The notes under the pieces: model-generated | What the model saw: the letters and a program-made list of their open reading frames with translations, nothing else | Database searches by the model: none | Told to the model about the DNA's origin: nothing | Assembly: GCF_009193185.1 (NCBI RefSeq) | Contig: NZ_VUKF01000008.1 | Span: 62,001 to 126,000 of the forward strand | Length of the DNA: 64,000 nt | Direction of reading: 5' to 3' | DNA from: Georgenia thermotolerans | GTDB taxonomy: Bacteria; Actinomycetota; Actinomycetes; Actinomycetales; Actinomycetaceae | Translations under genes and position numbers: made by a program | In this document: piece by piece, positions 21,105 through 30,329 of the stretch | Layout: every line of letters starts with the position of its first letter | Numbering within the stretch: position 1 is the stretch's first letter

Positions 21105-23798
21105 GTGACCGAGAGCCAGACCGACAACCAGCCGCCGCGCCTCCTCCTCATCGACGGCCACTCGATGGCCTTCCGGGCCTTCTACGCCCTGCCCGCGGAG
21201 AACTTCTCGACGAAGACCGGTCAGGTCACCAACGCCGTCTACGGGTTCTTGTCGATGCTGATCAAGCTGCTCGCCGACGAGCGGCCCACGCACCTGGCGG
21301 TTGCCTTCGACGTGTCGGACCAGACCTTCCGCACCGAGGAGTACGCCGAGTACAAGGGCACCCGGGACGCCACGCCCCAGCCGTTCAAGGGCCAGGTCCC
21401 GCTCATCCAGGAGATCCTCCACGCGATGAACGTGCCGGTGCTCGAGAAGGACAACTACGAGGCCGACGACATCCTCGCGACCCTCGCCTCCCAGGCCGAG
21501 GCCGACGGGCTCGAGGTGCTCATCTGCTCCGGGGACCGCGACACCTTCCAGCTCGTCACCGACCAGGTCACCGTGCTCTACCCGGTCCGCGGGGTGTCCA
21601 CCCTGTCCCGGATGACCCCCGAGGCCGTGCTGGAGAAGTACGGCGTCGGCCCGGCGCGCTACCCCGACCTCGCCGCCCTGGTCGGCGAGACCAGCGACAA
21701 CCTCCCCGGCGTGCCCGGCGTGGGCCCGAAGACCGCCGCGAAGTGGATCAACCAGTACGACGGCCTCGAGAACGTCATCGCCAACGTCGACCTCATCGGC
21801 GGCAAGGCGGGGCAGAACCTGCGCGACAGCCTCGACCTCGTGCTGCGCAACCGGCGCCTCAACCGGCTGCTCACCGACCTCGAGCTGCCCCTCGCCGTCG
21901 ACGACCTCTCCCGCCGCCCGCTCGACCGCGAGGAGGTGCACCGGGTCTTCGACGCCCTGGAGTTCGACACGCTGCGCCAGCGCCTGTTCGAGACTCTCCC
22001 CGAGGAGGAGACCACCGAGCCGGCCGAGGGGCTCGACGTCGACGTGGTGGCGCTGGACGCGCTGCCCGGCGGGCTGGCCCCCTGGCTCGAGGCCCGGCGC
22101 GGCGCGCTGCTCGGGGTCGACGTCACCGGCAGCGCGGCGCAGGGCACCGGGGACGCCTGGGCGCTGGCCGTCGCCGACGGCGAGGGGCACGCCGTCGCGG
22201 TGGACCTGACCACCCTGCCCGCCGAGGAGGAGCAGGTGCTGGCCGCCTGGCTGGCGGACCCGGCGCAGCCGAAGACCCTGCACGAGGCGAAGTTCGCCTG
22301 GCACGCCCTCGACGGGCGCGGGCTGCGGCTCGAGGGCATCGTCTTCGACACCGCCCTGGCGGCCTACCTGTGCCACCCCGACCAGCGTCGCTACGCCCTG
22401 CCCGACCTCACCATCCGTCACCTGCGGCGGGAGCTGCGCGACGAGGACGAGCCCGGCGGCCAGGGCGTGCTGGACCTGGACGGCGCGACCGCCGACACCC
22501 GGGGCGGCGTGCGGGCCAGCGCCGTGGTGGAGCTGACCGCGGCGCTGCGCACCGAGCTCGCCGACCGGGGCGCGGCCGACCTGCTCGAGTCCCTCGAGCT
22601 GCCCGTGCAGCGCGTGCTCGAGCGGATGGAGAAGGTCGGCATCGCCGCCGACGTGCCCAACATCGAGGAGCTCCAGGCCGGGTTCGACCACGCGGTGGAG
22701 CTGGCCGCCTCCCAGGCGTTCGAGGCGATCGGCCACGAGGTCAACCTCTCCAGCCCCAAGCAGCTGCAGGAGGTCCTCTTCGGCGAGCTCGACATGCCCA
22801 AGACGAAGAAGACCAAGACGGGCTACACCACCGACGCCGACGCCCTGGCGGACCTCTACGCCAAGACCCAGCACCCGTTCCTCCAGCACCTCCTCGAGCA
22901 CCGCGACCAGATCCGGCTGCGCCAGACGGCCGAGGGGCTGCTGCGGTCGGTCTCCCCGGACGGGCGCATCCACACCACCTTCCACCAGACCATCGCCGCC
23001 ACCGGCCGGCTCAGCTCCACCGACCCCAACCTGCAGAACATCCCGGTGCGCACCGAGGACGGGCTGCGCCTGCGCGAGGGCTTCGTCGTGGGGGAGGGGT
23101 TCGAGACCCTGCTGACCGCGGACTACTCCCAGATCGAGATGCGCATCATGGCGCACCTGTCCGCCGACGACGGGCTGATCGAGGCCTTCCGCTCCGGGGA
23201 GGACCTGCACTCCTTCGTCGCGTCCCGGGTCTTCAGCGTGCCCACCGACGAGGTCACCCCGGCCCAGCGCAGCAAGATCAAGGCGATGAGCTACGGCCTC
23301 GCCTACGGGCTGAGCGCCTTCGGGCTCTCGCGGCAGCTGAAGATCGACGTCGCCGAGGCCCGGGACCTCATGGAGGGCTACTTCCAGCGGTTCGGCGGGG
23401 TGCGGGACTACCTGCGCAGCGTCGTCGACCAGGCGCGGCGCACCGGCTACACCGAGACGATCATGGGCCGACGGCGCTACCTGCCGGACCTGACCAGCGA
23501 CAACCGGCAGCGCCGCGACATGGCGGAGCGGATGGCGCTCAACGCCCCCATCCAGGGCTCGGCCGCCGACATCATCAAGGTCGCCATGGTCAACACCCAG
23601 CGCGCCCTCGACGACGCCGGCCTCGCCTCGCGGATCCTGCTGCAGGTCCACGACGAGCTCGTGCTCGAGGTCGCCCCAGGGGAGGCCGCCCAGGTGGAGC
23701 GCCTCGTGCGCGAGCAGATGGGCTCGGCCGCCGACCTGTCGGTCCCGCTCGACGTCTCCGTGGGCACCGGCCGCTCCTGGCGCGACGCCGCCCACTGA
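21105..23798 (+). CDS. polA: DNA polymerase I
   Basis: PolA removes RNA primers and fills gaps in replication and excision repair. The 897-residue protein has an N-terminal 5' nuclease domain (LLLIDGHSMAFRAFYAL, ADDILATLA, GDRDTFQL, GVPGVGPKTAAKW), a degenerate 3'-5' exonuclease domain (about 320-480) and a family A polymerase domain with RLSSTDPNLQNIPVRTEDG (motif across about 640), DYSQIEMRIMAH (about 674) and HDELVLE (about 849). In the exonuclease domain the first DxE metal motif reads VDVTGSA, so the Glu is missing and proofreading is probably absent, as in other actinobacterial PolA. The GTG at 21105 is chosen from family alignment and the leaderless promoter. Confidence 0.96.
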   Translation: MTESQTDNQPPRLLLIDGHSMAFRAFYALPAENFSTKTGQVTNAVYGFLSMLIKLLADERPTHLAVAFDVSDQTFRTEEYAEYKGTRDATPQPFKGQVPLIQEILHAMNVPVLEKDNYEADDILATLASQAEADGLEVLICSGDRDTFQLVTDQVTVLYPVRGVSTLSRMTPEAVLEKYGVGPARYPDLAALVGETSDNLPGVPGVGPKTAAKWINQYDGLENVIANVDLIGGKAGQNLRDSLDLVLRNRRLNRLLTDLELPLAVDDLSRRPLDREEVHRVFDALEFDTLRQRLFETLPEEETTEPAEGLDVDVVALDALPGGLAPWLEARRGALLGVDVTGSAAQGTGDAWALAVADGEGHAVAVDLTTLPAEEEQVLAAWLADPAQPKTLHEAKFAWHALDGRGLRLEGIVFDTALAAYLCHPDQRRYALPDLTIRHLRRELRDEDEPGGQGVLDLDGATADTRGGVRASAVVELTAALRTELADRGAADLLESLELPVQRVLERMEKVGIAADVPNIEELQAGFDHAVELAASQAFEAIGHEVNLSSPKQLQEVLFGELDMPKTKKTKTGYTTDADALADLYAKTQHPFLQHLLEHRDQIRLRQTAEGLLRSVSPDGRIHTTFHQTIAATGRLSSTDPNLQNIPVRTEDGLRLREGFVVGEGFETLLTADYSQIEMRIMAHLSADDGLIEAFRSGEDLHSFVASRVFSVPTDEVTPAQRSKIKAMSYGLAYGLSAFGLSRQLKIDVAEARDLMEGYFQRFGGVRDYLRSVVDQARRTGYTETIMGRRRYLPDLTSDNRQRRDMAERMALNAPIQGSAADIIKVAMVNTQRALDDAGLASRILLQVHDELVLEVAPGEAAQVERLVREQMGSAADLSVPLDVSVGTGRSWRDAAH

Positions 23799-23808
23799 GC
23801 CGCGGCGG

Positions 23809-24375
23809 ATGGCACGGGCGCGCTCCTGGGCGGAGATGAAGGAGTGGATGGCGGGGCTCGTCGCGCGCAGCGGGGCGGACGTCGCCGAGTGGAACCGGCG
23901 CATCGACGCCGCCGGGATCACCGACGAGCCGGCGCTGCGCGCCTTCCTCGACGAGCAGGGGGTCACCGGGTACGCCCAGATGCTGCTCGTGTTCGAGCGC
24001 TTCGGGTACCCGGACTTCTTCACCCGCACCGGCGAGGAGCTCATCGACGCCCAGTACGCCGACCGCACGCACCTGCGCCCGGTGTACGACGCCGTCGAGC
24101 TGCTCGCGCTCGGGCTCGCGGGCACCCATGTGCAGGCCCGCAAGGGGTACGTCTCCTTCGTCGGGCCGCGGCGCACGTTCGCCGCGGTCCAGCCGTCCAC
24201 CCGGGCCCGGGTGGACCTCGGCCTGCGCCTGGACGACCCGCCCGGCGGCCGGCTCGCCACGGCGCCCAGCGTCGGCAATGCGGCGATCCGGGTGCGGGTG
24301 CCGCTCGGATCCGTCGAGGACGTCGACGACGAGGTCGCGGATTTGGTGCGCCGGGCCTACGCCGAGAACCTCTGA
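23809..24375 (+). CDS. DUF4287 plus DUF5655 protein
   Basis: The 188-residue cytosolic protein begins with a helical segment of the DUF4287 type (SWAEMKEWMAGLVARSGADV, then helices to about 75) and continues into a DUF5655-like domain (about 80-188) with RPVYDAVELLALGLAG, KGYVSFVGPRRTFAAVQPST and a C-terminal DVDDEVADLVRRAYAENL helix. DUF5655 proteins are thought to be nucleic-acid or transport associated, but no function is proven. It starts 10 bp after polA, so it may be co-transcribed with it. Confidence 0.75.
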   Translation: MARARSWAEMKEWMAGLVARSGADVAEWNRRIDAAGITDEPALRAFLDEQGVTGYAQMLLVFERFGYPDFFTRTGEELIDAQYADRTHLRPVYDAVELLALGLAGTHVQARKGYVSFVGPRRTFAAVQPSTRARVDLGLRLDDPPGGRLATAPSVGNAAIRVRVPLGSVEDVDDEVADLVRRAYAENL

Positions 24376-24418
24376 CCGCTCCCGGGTGGCCGGCAGACCG
24401 GACCGGGACGCCCTGCCG

Positions 24419-25492
24419 TCAGGCCTGCCGAACCGGCCGCCCGGTGCGCGCCGACTCGTACATCGCCAGGACGGTGGCCAGCGTCAGCCGGCCCTCGGGG
24501 GTGCCGACCCGTGGCCGCGCGGTGGTGTCCCCGGCCTGGCGGGCGCGGATCACGCGCACGAGGTCGGCGAGCTGACGCTGGTGGGAGGTGCCGAGGCCCC
24601 GCTCGTCCGCCGCGAGCCGGTCCGCGGCGGTCACCTGGTTCGCCGTGGCCCCCGACTCCGCCATGCCCACCTCCGGGCGAGGCCCGGAGGTCGTGTGCCA
24701 GAAGGCCAGCTCGTCGTCGACGATCGCGGCCGATCCGGCGTCGCCGAAGACCCGGAGCGCGGCCTCGACGCCGGGATAGGCGGCGGTCGTCGCGTGGATC
24801 GTGCCCAGCGCGCCGGAGGCGAAGCGCAGCGCCGCCACGGCGGTGTCCTCGACCTCGATGCGCTCGTGCGCCAGCGTGCCGGTGAACGCGAAGACCTCCG
24901 CGGGCGGCCCCATCACCGCCAGCAGCAGGTCGATGATGTGCACCGCCTGGTTCATCGTCGCCCCGCCGCCGTCGAGCGCCCAGGTCCCGCGCCAGGCGCC
25001 GGAGTCGTAGTAGGACTGCCCGCGCCACCACGCGCACGAGGCGGTCGCCGAGGTCAGCCGGCCCAGCCCGCCGTCACGCACCGCGGCCACCAGCTTCTCG
25101 CTGGAGCGGTCGAAGCGGTGCTGGGAGACGACGGCGACGACGTTGCCCGTGCGGCGCTCGGCGTCGATGATGCGGTCCGCCGCGGCGAGGCTGACGTCGA
25201 GGGGCTTCTCGACGAGCACGTGCCTGCCCGCCTCGAGCGCCGGCACGGCGAGGTCGGCGTGCGTGCCCGACGGCGTCGCCACGATGACGACGTCGACATC
25301 GTCGGCCGCCTCGAGGTAGCCGGCGGTGTCGGTGCTCCACCGTGCCGCGTGGGCCTCGGCCAGCGGCCGGGCCGAGGCCTGCGAACGGGCGACGACGAGG
25401 CGCAGCTCGGCGCCGTCGACCTGGGCGAGGGCATCGGCGAAGACGCGGCCGATGGCGCCGGCGCCCACGAGGGCGAAACCGAGGGGACTCAT
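24419..25492 (-). CDS. Gfo/Idh/MocA-family oxidoreductase
   Basis: This is a predicted NAD(P)-dependent dehydrogenase of sugar- or inositol-type substrates. The 357-residue protein has an N-terminal Rossmann fold with GAGAIG (about 9-14), the VVIVATPSGTHAD segment and the conserved EKPLDVSL (about 97), where the lysine is catalytic. A mixed alpha/beta C-terminal domain with GGGATMNQAVHIIDLLLA follows. The ATG at 25492 (MSPLGFAL) is preferred over the ATG at 25531 because the nucleotide-binding strand begins right after it. The gene stands alone between converging and co-directional neighbours and gives no pathway clue. Confidence 0.85.
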   Translation of the reverse strand: MSPLGFALVGAGAIGRVFADALAQVDGAELRLVVARSQASARPLAEAHAARWSTDTAGYLEAADDVDVVIVATPSGTHADLAVPALEAGRHVLVEKPLDVSLAAADRIIDAERRTGNVVAVVSQHRFDRSSEKLVAAVRDGGLGRLTSATASCAWWRGQSYYDSGAWRGTWALDGGGATMNQAVHIIDLLLAVMGPPAEVFAFTGTLAHERIEVEDTAVAALRFASGALGTIHATTAAYPGVEAALRVFGDAGSAAIVDDELAFWHTTSGPRPEVGMAESGATANQVTAADRLAADERGLGTSHQRQLADLVRVIRARQAGDTTARPRVGTPEGRLTLATVLAMYESARTGRPVRQA

Positions 25493-25561
25493 GAGCCGAT
25501 CGTGCCACCTTGGGCGTGACGACCTGGGCACCGACGGGCCCGCACGGCCGAGATCGGGCCG

Positions 25562-26383
25562 TCAGGCGCGGTGGGCCACGAAGATCGCCGTGCCCGGCAG
25601 GACGGCGCCGCGCTCGGGCCCCCACCCGCCCCAGACGTTCGTGTTGCCGGTGGGCCACTCGGGCTCGAGCAGGTCGTCGAGCACGAACCCGGCGGCGACC
25701 AGGTCGCGCACGTGGTCGCCGAGCGTGCGGTGGTACTCGGCGTACAGCGGCGCCCCGTCGGCGCCGGTCTCCACGTAGGGCGTGCGGTCGAAGTAGGACC
25801 GGTTGGCCGTCAGGCCCCGCGCCGTGGGGTCGTCGGGGAAGGCCCAGCGCACCGGGTGGGTCACCGCCCACACCCACCGCCCGCCCGGGCGCAGCACCCG
25901 GGCGACCTCGGCGTGCACGCGGGCGGCGTCCGGGACGAAGGGGATCGCGCCGAAGGCGGTGAAGGCGACGTCGAACGCGGCGTCGGGGAAGGGCAGGGCG
26001 CGGGCGTCGGCCTGGACCGTCGGCACGGCCACCCCCGTCAGGGCGTCGAGCTCGGCGGCGCGCCGGAGCATCCCGGCGGCGACGTCGGTGGCCACCACGT
26101 CCACCCCGCGGGCGCGCAGCCACCGCGCGCACTGCGCCGCCCCGCAGCCCACCTCCAGCACCCGCAGCTCGCGCAGCCGCTCGAGCGGGCCGAGCAGGTG
26201 GGCGTCGCCCTCGCGCAGCCCCTCCGGGCACCAGCAGAAGTCCGCGTCCCCCAGGAACGCGCCGTGCTCCTCGAGGTACTCGGCGGACGCGGCGCTCCAC
26301 CAGTCGGCGTTGGCGCGGGCCGCCGCGGCGCCGTCGACGGCGTGGTAGCCGGCGCTGAGGATGGGGCCGTCGGCGTCGCTCAT
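25562..26383 (-). CDS. Class I SAM-dependent methyltransferase
   Basis: A 273-residue cytosolic methyltransferase. Motif I is LEVGCGAAQCARWL (about 89-102), followed by VVATDVAAGML, an acidic-loop region ADARALPFPDAAFDVAFTAF and the post-motif VARVLRPGGRWVWAV typical of the Methyltransf_11 group. The N-terminal segment ANADWWSAASAEYLEEHG is shared with other actinobacterial proteins of unassigned specificity. ATG 26383 is used; longer upstream frames would run into the rpsA promoter. Substrate unknown. Confidence 0.85.
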   Translation of the reverse strand: MSDADGPILSAGYHAVDGAAAARANADWWSAASAEYLEEHGAFLGDADFCWCPEGLREGDAHLLGPLERLRELRVLEVGCGAAQCARWLRARGVDVVATDVAAGMLRRAAELDALTGVAVPTVQADARALPFPDAAFDVAFTAFGAIPFVPDAARVHAEVARVLRPGGRWVWAVTHPVRWAFPDDPTARGLTANRSYFDRTPYVETGADGAPLYAEYHRTLGDHVRDLVAAGFVLDDLLEPEWPTGNTNVWGGWGPERGAVLPGTAIFVAHRA

Positions 26384-26443
26384 GGGACCAGTCTGCGACA
26401 CGCCCGCTGTGACGCAGCGCGCGTCCCGGCGGGGGAGGGACGG

Positions 26444-26473
26444 TTGCCCGGCTGCGAAACCGCTCGGTAGGAT
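26444..26473 (+). promoter_or_regulatory. rpsA promoter
   Basis: TTGCCC (26444-26449) and TAGGAT (26468-26473) are spaced 18 bp apart. They give a leader of about 90 nt before the rpsA ATG, which lacks an obvious Shine-Dalgarno sequence. Confidence 0.5.
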
Positions 26474-26568
26474 CGTCCTCGGCGCACGTATGCTTTCACG
26501 GCTGCTGCACTGAAGCACGACCATCCCTGTCCGCACTACTTCCTGTCCGCATCGGAGTCCATTCCTCA

Positions 26569-28044
26569 ATGACCACCACTACGCCCACGCAGCCGACGTC
26601 CCCCCAGGTTGCCGTCAACGACATCGGCTCGGCCGAGGACTTCCTCGCCGCCGTTGACGAGACCATCAAGTACTTCAACGACGGGGACATCGTCGAGGGC
26701 ACCATCGTCAAGGTCGACCGGGACGAGGTCCTCCTCGACATCGGTTACAAGACCGAGGGCGTCATCCTCTCGCGCGAGCTCTCCATCAAGCACGACGTGA
26801 ACCCCGACGAGGTCGTCTCGGTCGGCGACCACATCGAGGCGCTCGTCCTCCAGAAGGAGGACAAGGAGGGCCGGCTCCTCCTCTCCAAGAAGCGCGCCCA
26901 GTACGAGCGCGCCTGGAGCACCATCGAGAAGATCAAGGAGGAGGACGGCGTCGTCACCGGCACCGTCATCGAGGTCGTCAAGGGCGGCCTGATCCTCGAC
27001 ATCGGCCTCCGCGGGTTCCTCCCGGCCTCCCTGGTCGAGATGCGGCGCGTGCGCGACCTCCAGCCCTACGTGGGCCGCGAGCTCGAGGCGAAGATCATCG
27101 AGCTGGACAAGAACCGCAACAACGTCGTGCTCTCCCGCCGCGCCTGGCTCGAGCAGACCCAGTCCGAGGTGCGCAGCCACTTCCTGCAGACCCTGCAGAA
27201 GGGCCAGGTCCGCCACGGCGTGGTCTCCTCGATCGTCAACTTCGGTGCGTTCGTGGACCTGGGCGGCGTGGACGGCCTCGTGCACGTCTCCGAGCTGTCC
27301 TGGAAGCACATCGACCACCCGAACGAGGTCGTCGAGGTCGGCCAGGAGGTCACCGTCGAGGTGCTCGACGTGGACATGGACCGCGAGCGCGTGTCGCTGT
27401 CCCTCAAGGCCACCCAGGAAGACCCGTGGCAGGCCTTCGCCCGCACCCACGCCATCGGCCAGGTCGTGCCGGGCAAGGTCACCAAGCTGGTCCCCTTCGG
27501 TGCGTTCGTGCGCGTCGAGGACGGCATCGAGGGCCTGGTGCACATCTCCGAGCTGGCCCAGCGCCACGTCGAGGTGCCCGAGCAGGTCGTCAAGGTCGGC
27601 GACGAGGTGTTCGTCAAGGTCATCGACATCGACCTCGACCGTCGCCGCATCTCCCTGTCCCTCAAGCAGGCCAACGAGGGCGTCGACCCCAACAGCGAGG
27701 ACTTCGACCCGTCGCTGTACGGCATGGCCGCGGAGTACGACGAGCAGGGCAACTACAAGTACCCCGAGGGCTTCGACCCGGAGACCAACGAGTGGCTCGA
27801 GGGCTACGACGCCCAGCGCGAGGCCTGGGAGAACGAGTACGCCCAGGCGCACGCCCGCTGGGAGGCCCACAAGAAGCAGGTCGCGGCGGCCATCGAGGCC
27901 GACGCCGAGGCCGCCGAGGCGGGCACCCCGGGTGCCGGCACGGCTGGTCCGACCTCCTACACCTCGGCCCCGGCCGAGGCGCACGGCACCCTGGCCTCCG
28001 ACGAGGCCCTGGCCGCCCTGCGCGAGAAGCTCACCGGCCACTGA
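26569..28044 (+). CDS. rpsA: 30S ribosomal protein S1
   Basis: S1 helps the 30S subunit bind structured and weak-leader mRNAs. The 491-residue protein has four S1/OB repeats (about 35-105, 122-190, 205-275 and 292-360), recognisable by GTIVKVDRDEVLLDIGYKTEG, GTVIEVVKGGLILDIGLRG, GVVSSIVNFGAFVDLGGVDG (each quoted in part) and GKVTKLVPFGAFVRVEDGIEG. An acidic, Tyr-rich then Ala-rich C-terminal tail of about 130 residues follows. Four repeats instead of the six of E. coli is normal for actinobacteria. The gene is monocistronic with its own promoter and terminator. Confidence 0.95.
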   Translation: MTTTTPTQPTSPQVAVNDIGSAEDFLAAVDETIKYFNDGDIVEGTIVKVDRDEVLLDIGYKTEGVILSRELSIKHDVNPDEVVSVGDHIEALVLQKEDKEGRLLLSKKRAQYERAWSTIEKIKEEDGVVTGTVIEVVKGGLILDIGLRGFLPASLVEMRRVRDLQPYVGRELEAKIIELDKNRNNVVLSRRAWLEQTQSEVRSHFLQTLQKGQVRHGVVSSIVNFGAFVDLGGVDGLVHVSELSWKHIDHPNEVVEVGQEVTVEVLDVDMDRERVSLSLKATQEDPWQAFARTHAIGQVVPGKVTKLVPFGAFVRVEDGIEGLVHISELAQRHVEVPEQVVKVGDEVFVKVIDIDLDRRRISLSLKQANEGVDPNSEDFDPSLYGMAAEYDEQGNYKYPEGFDPETNEWLEGYDAQREAWENEYAQAHARWEAHKKQVAAAIEADAEAAEAGTPGAGTAGPTSYTSAPAEAHGTLASDEALAALREKLTGH

Positions 28045-28077
28045 GCCGGCCGGCGGGGGATCCCCGCTGAGCACGAC

Positions 28078-28112
28078 GAGGCCCGTCGCCCCTTCCCGGG
28101 GCGGCGGGCCTC
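28078..28112. terminator. Bidirectional terminator between rpsA and the multicopper oxidase
   Basis: GAGGCCCGTCGCCCC and GGGGCGGCGGGCCTC pair around a 5-nt loop with one G-U pair. It sits between two convergent genes. Confidence 0.75.
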
Positions 28113-28153
28113 GCCGCGTGTCGGGCGCCGGTGCGCCGCCACCGGCGCGGGGG

Positions 28154-29713
28154 TCACTCCGGGTGGTTCGCCGCGTCGCCGCCGATGACGTACGGCGTGC
28201 TGACCCCCGCGTAGGCCAGGTGGGCCACCATGCCGTCGGCCGCGTGCTGGAGGTTGTGGCAGTGGTCGAGCCAGATGCCCGGATTGTCGGCGACGAACGC
28301 CACCTCGTAGCTGTCCCCGGAGGCGACGTCGAGGGTGTCCGCCCACCAGGGACTGCCCGTCGCGCGCTCGCCGTTGCGGCTCAGCACGACGACGTGGTGG
28401 CCGTGCAGGTGCATGGGATGGACGGTGCCGGAGGAGTTCCGCAGCGTCATGACGACCACGTCGCCCTCCTCCACCATGAACATGGGCACGTCCGGGTAGA
28501 GGCGCCCGTTGATGGTCCACCACAGGCCGGGCCGGCCGTCGACGAACCCGACGCGCCGGCCCACCGCGTACTCGAAGTGCCGGGCGGGGGCCGTGACGTC
28601 GAACGGCAGCGGCGCGGGCTCGCCGTAGGTGAGCAGGTCCACCTCCCGGTGGGGGACCGCGCCGGGCTCCGTTGCCGGCTGCTCGCCGGGGCCCACGCTG
28701 AGGGTCGGCCGGCCGCCCACGTGGAGGACGAGGCCCGCGGCCGGCACGTCGACGCCGAGGTCGACGCGGCCGCCGCCGGGCACGTGCACCGCCTCGCCGT
28801 GGACCGGTGGCGGGGCGTTGATCTCGCGGCCGTCGACGGCGAGCACCCGGAAGTCGGCGCCGGTGAGCCACGCGCGCAGGTTGGCGCTGTCGGTGTTGAG
28901 CACGCGCAGCCGCAGCTGCGTGCCGGCCGGCACGGGCACGTGGGTGGGACCCGAACGTCCGTCGAGGGTGCGGATGCCGTCGTAGGTGTGCACGGGCAGG
29001 ACCAGGTCGGCGGGGGCCGGGTTTCCGGCGGCGCGCGCCGCCCCGTCCGGATGCACGACCACCGCCCCGAAGAGCCCCCCGACGACCTGCTCGTGCGAGA
29101 CCTGGTGCGAGTGGTACCAGTAGGTCCCGGCGTCCCGCGCGACGAACCTGTAGGTATGGCTGGCGTGGACCGGTACGGCGTCCTGCGTCACGCCCGCCAC
29201 GCCGTCCTCGGCGTTCGGCACGGCGATCCCGTGCCAGTGCAGCGCCGCGCCGTCGCGCACCGACTCGTTGACGAGCGTCACCTCCACCAGGTCCCCCTGC
29301 ACCGCCTCGATGGTGGGGCCGGGAGAGGCGCCGTTGACCGTGAAGCCGTCCACCTCCTCGCCCGAGGCGAGGGTGAAGCGCTCCTGGCGGGCGGTGAGTG
29401 TCACCGAGACGTCGGGGACGCCGTCGCGCGGCCCGGTCAGGTCGGTGACGGCCACGGCCCCCGCGCCTCCGGCGGTGGTCGCGGCCGCCGGGGCCGCCTG
29501 GCCGTGGTGGGCGGCCGGGGATCCCGCGGGCGCATGCCCGACGGCGGAGCCGCCGCCGTAGTCGGGATACCCCATGTCCATCACGGAGTACGTCCGCGGC
29601 AGCAGCGAGACCCACCAGCCGGCGCCGAGCACCCCGAGAGCCAGCGCCAGGAGCAGGACGCCCCACGTCGTCGGCCGCAGGAGCAGGCTCCGCCGGCGCC
29701 GGCCCGTGCGCAT
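28154..29713 (-). CDS. Multicopper oxidase
   Basis: A 519-residue three-cupredoxin-domain copper oxidase anchored or exported by an N-terminal hydrophobic segment (about 16-37). Copper ligands are visible in all four motifs: HWHG (about H159, H161), YWYHSH (about H201, H203), HPMHLHGHH (about 430) and HCHNLQHAADGM (about 483), which supply the type 2/3 trinuclear site and the type 1 copper. A Gly/Ala/His-rich spacer (MDMGYPDYGGG and following) lies before the first domain. Likely roles are cuprous-ion oxidation and copper tolerance, or phenol oxidation. It lies 59 bp downstream of a small membrane protein that is probably co-transcribed. Confidence 0.9.
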   Translation of the reverse strand: MRTGRRRRSLLLRPTTWGVLLLALALGVLGAGWWVSLLPRTYSVMDMGYPDYGGGSAVGHAPAGSPAAHHGQAAPAAATTAGGAGAVAVTDLTGPRDGVPDVSVTLTARQERFTLASGEEVDGFTVNGASPGPTIEAVQGDLVEVTLVNESVRDGAALHWHGIAVPNAEDGVAGVTQDAVPVHASHTYRFVARDAGTYWYHSHQVSHEQVVGGLFGAVVVHPDGAARAAGNPAPADLVLPVHTYDGIRTLDGRSGPTHVPVPAGTQLRLRVLNTDSANLRAWLTGADFRVLAVDGREINAPPPVHGEAVHVPGGGRVDLGVDVPAAGLVLHVGGRPTLSVGPGEQPATEPGAVPHREVDLLTYGEPAPLPFDVTAPARHFEYAVGRRVGFVDGRPGLWWTINGRLYPDVPMFMVEEGDVVVMTLRNSSGTVHPMHLHGHHVVVLSRNGERATGSPWWADTLDVASGDSYEVAFVADNPGIWLDHCHNLQHAADGMVAHLAYAGVSTPYVIGGDAANHPE

Positions 29714-29772
29714 CACGCCGGGGCGGGCGCCGTCACCCGCACCGGGACGGCCTGCGCGACCTCCACGGCGGA

Positions 29773-30222
29773 TCAGGCGTCCGCGGTCGCCGGCCGGCGT
29801 GCCGCGGTCGGCAGCGCCTGGGCCGCCCGCCCGGCCGCCCGTGCGGCCAGCAGCGCGAGCAAGAAGATCGCCAGCGCGTTCGCCCCGTGCAGCAGCCCCA
29901 CGACGGGCGCGCCGAAGGCGAGGAGCCCGAAGGCCCACTGCGCCAGCACCGCGACGAAGGTCCACACCGCCCACGTCTTCGCGCCCGGGAACCGGACGAA
30001 GAAGGACGCGAGGAGCAGCAGGATGGCGAGCCCGGCGACCACCATCGCCCCCATGGAGTGGGTCGCCAGGCCGGGGTTGGCCGAGCTGTCGTAGGTGGAG
30101 TCGATGACGGCACCGCCATCGACGTCGTTGATCATGCGGAAGACGCCGAAGGCGATGGCGGCGGCCTGGACGAGGACCCCGAGCGCGACGAGCGAGGCCA
30201 GGACGCGGAACACGGAACGCAT
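29773..30222 (-). CDS. Small four-helix membrane protein upstream of the copper oxidase
   Basis: A 149-residue protein with four predicted membrane helices (about 5-27, 55-78, 84-105, 110-130). There is a short extracytoplasmic loop after helix 1 (NDVDGGAVIDSTYDSS) and an Ala/Arg-rich cytoplasmic tail. It resembles DUF6220-type proteins, though I hold that loosely. GGAGG lies 5 nt before the ATG at 30222, which decides the start over an in-frame ATG at 30276. Position as first gene before the multicopper oxidase suggests a membrane partner of that enzyme. Confidence 0.65.
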   Translation of the reverse strand: MRSVFRVLASLVALGVLVQAAAIAFGVFRMINDVDGGAVIDSTYDSSANPGLATHSMGAMVVAGLAILLLLASFFVRFPGAKTWAVWTFVAVLAQWAFGLLAFGAPVVGLLHGANALAIFLLALLAARAAGRAAQALPTAARRPATADA

Positions 30223-30317
30223 GAGGACCTCCGAAGGGCCCCGGCGCCCGCGGGCCGAGCGCTGGTGGCGCGACACTATGCCGACGGGCCCGCCCGGAAC
30301 ATCCCCGATGCCTGGGA

Positions 30318-30323
30318 TACCGT
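30318..30323 (+). promoter_or_regulatory. Leaderless -10 box of the asparaginase gene
   Basis: TACCGT ends 6 nt before the ATG at 30330. Confidence 0.45.
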
Positions 30324-30329
30324 GGCCCG

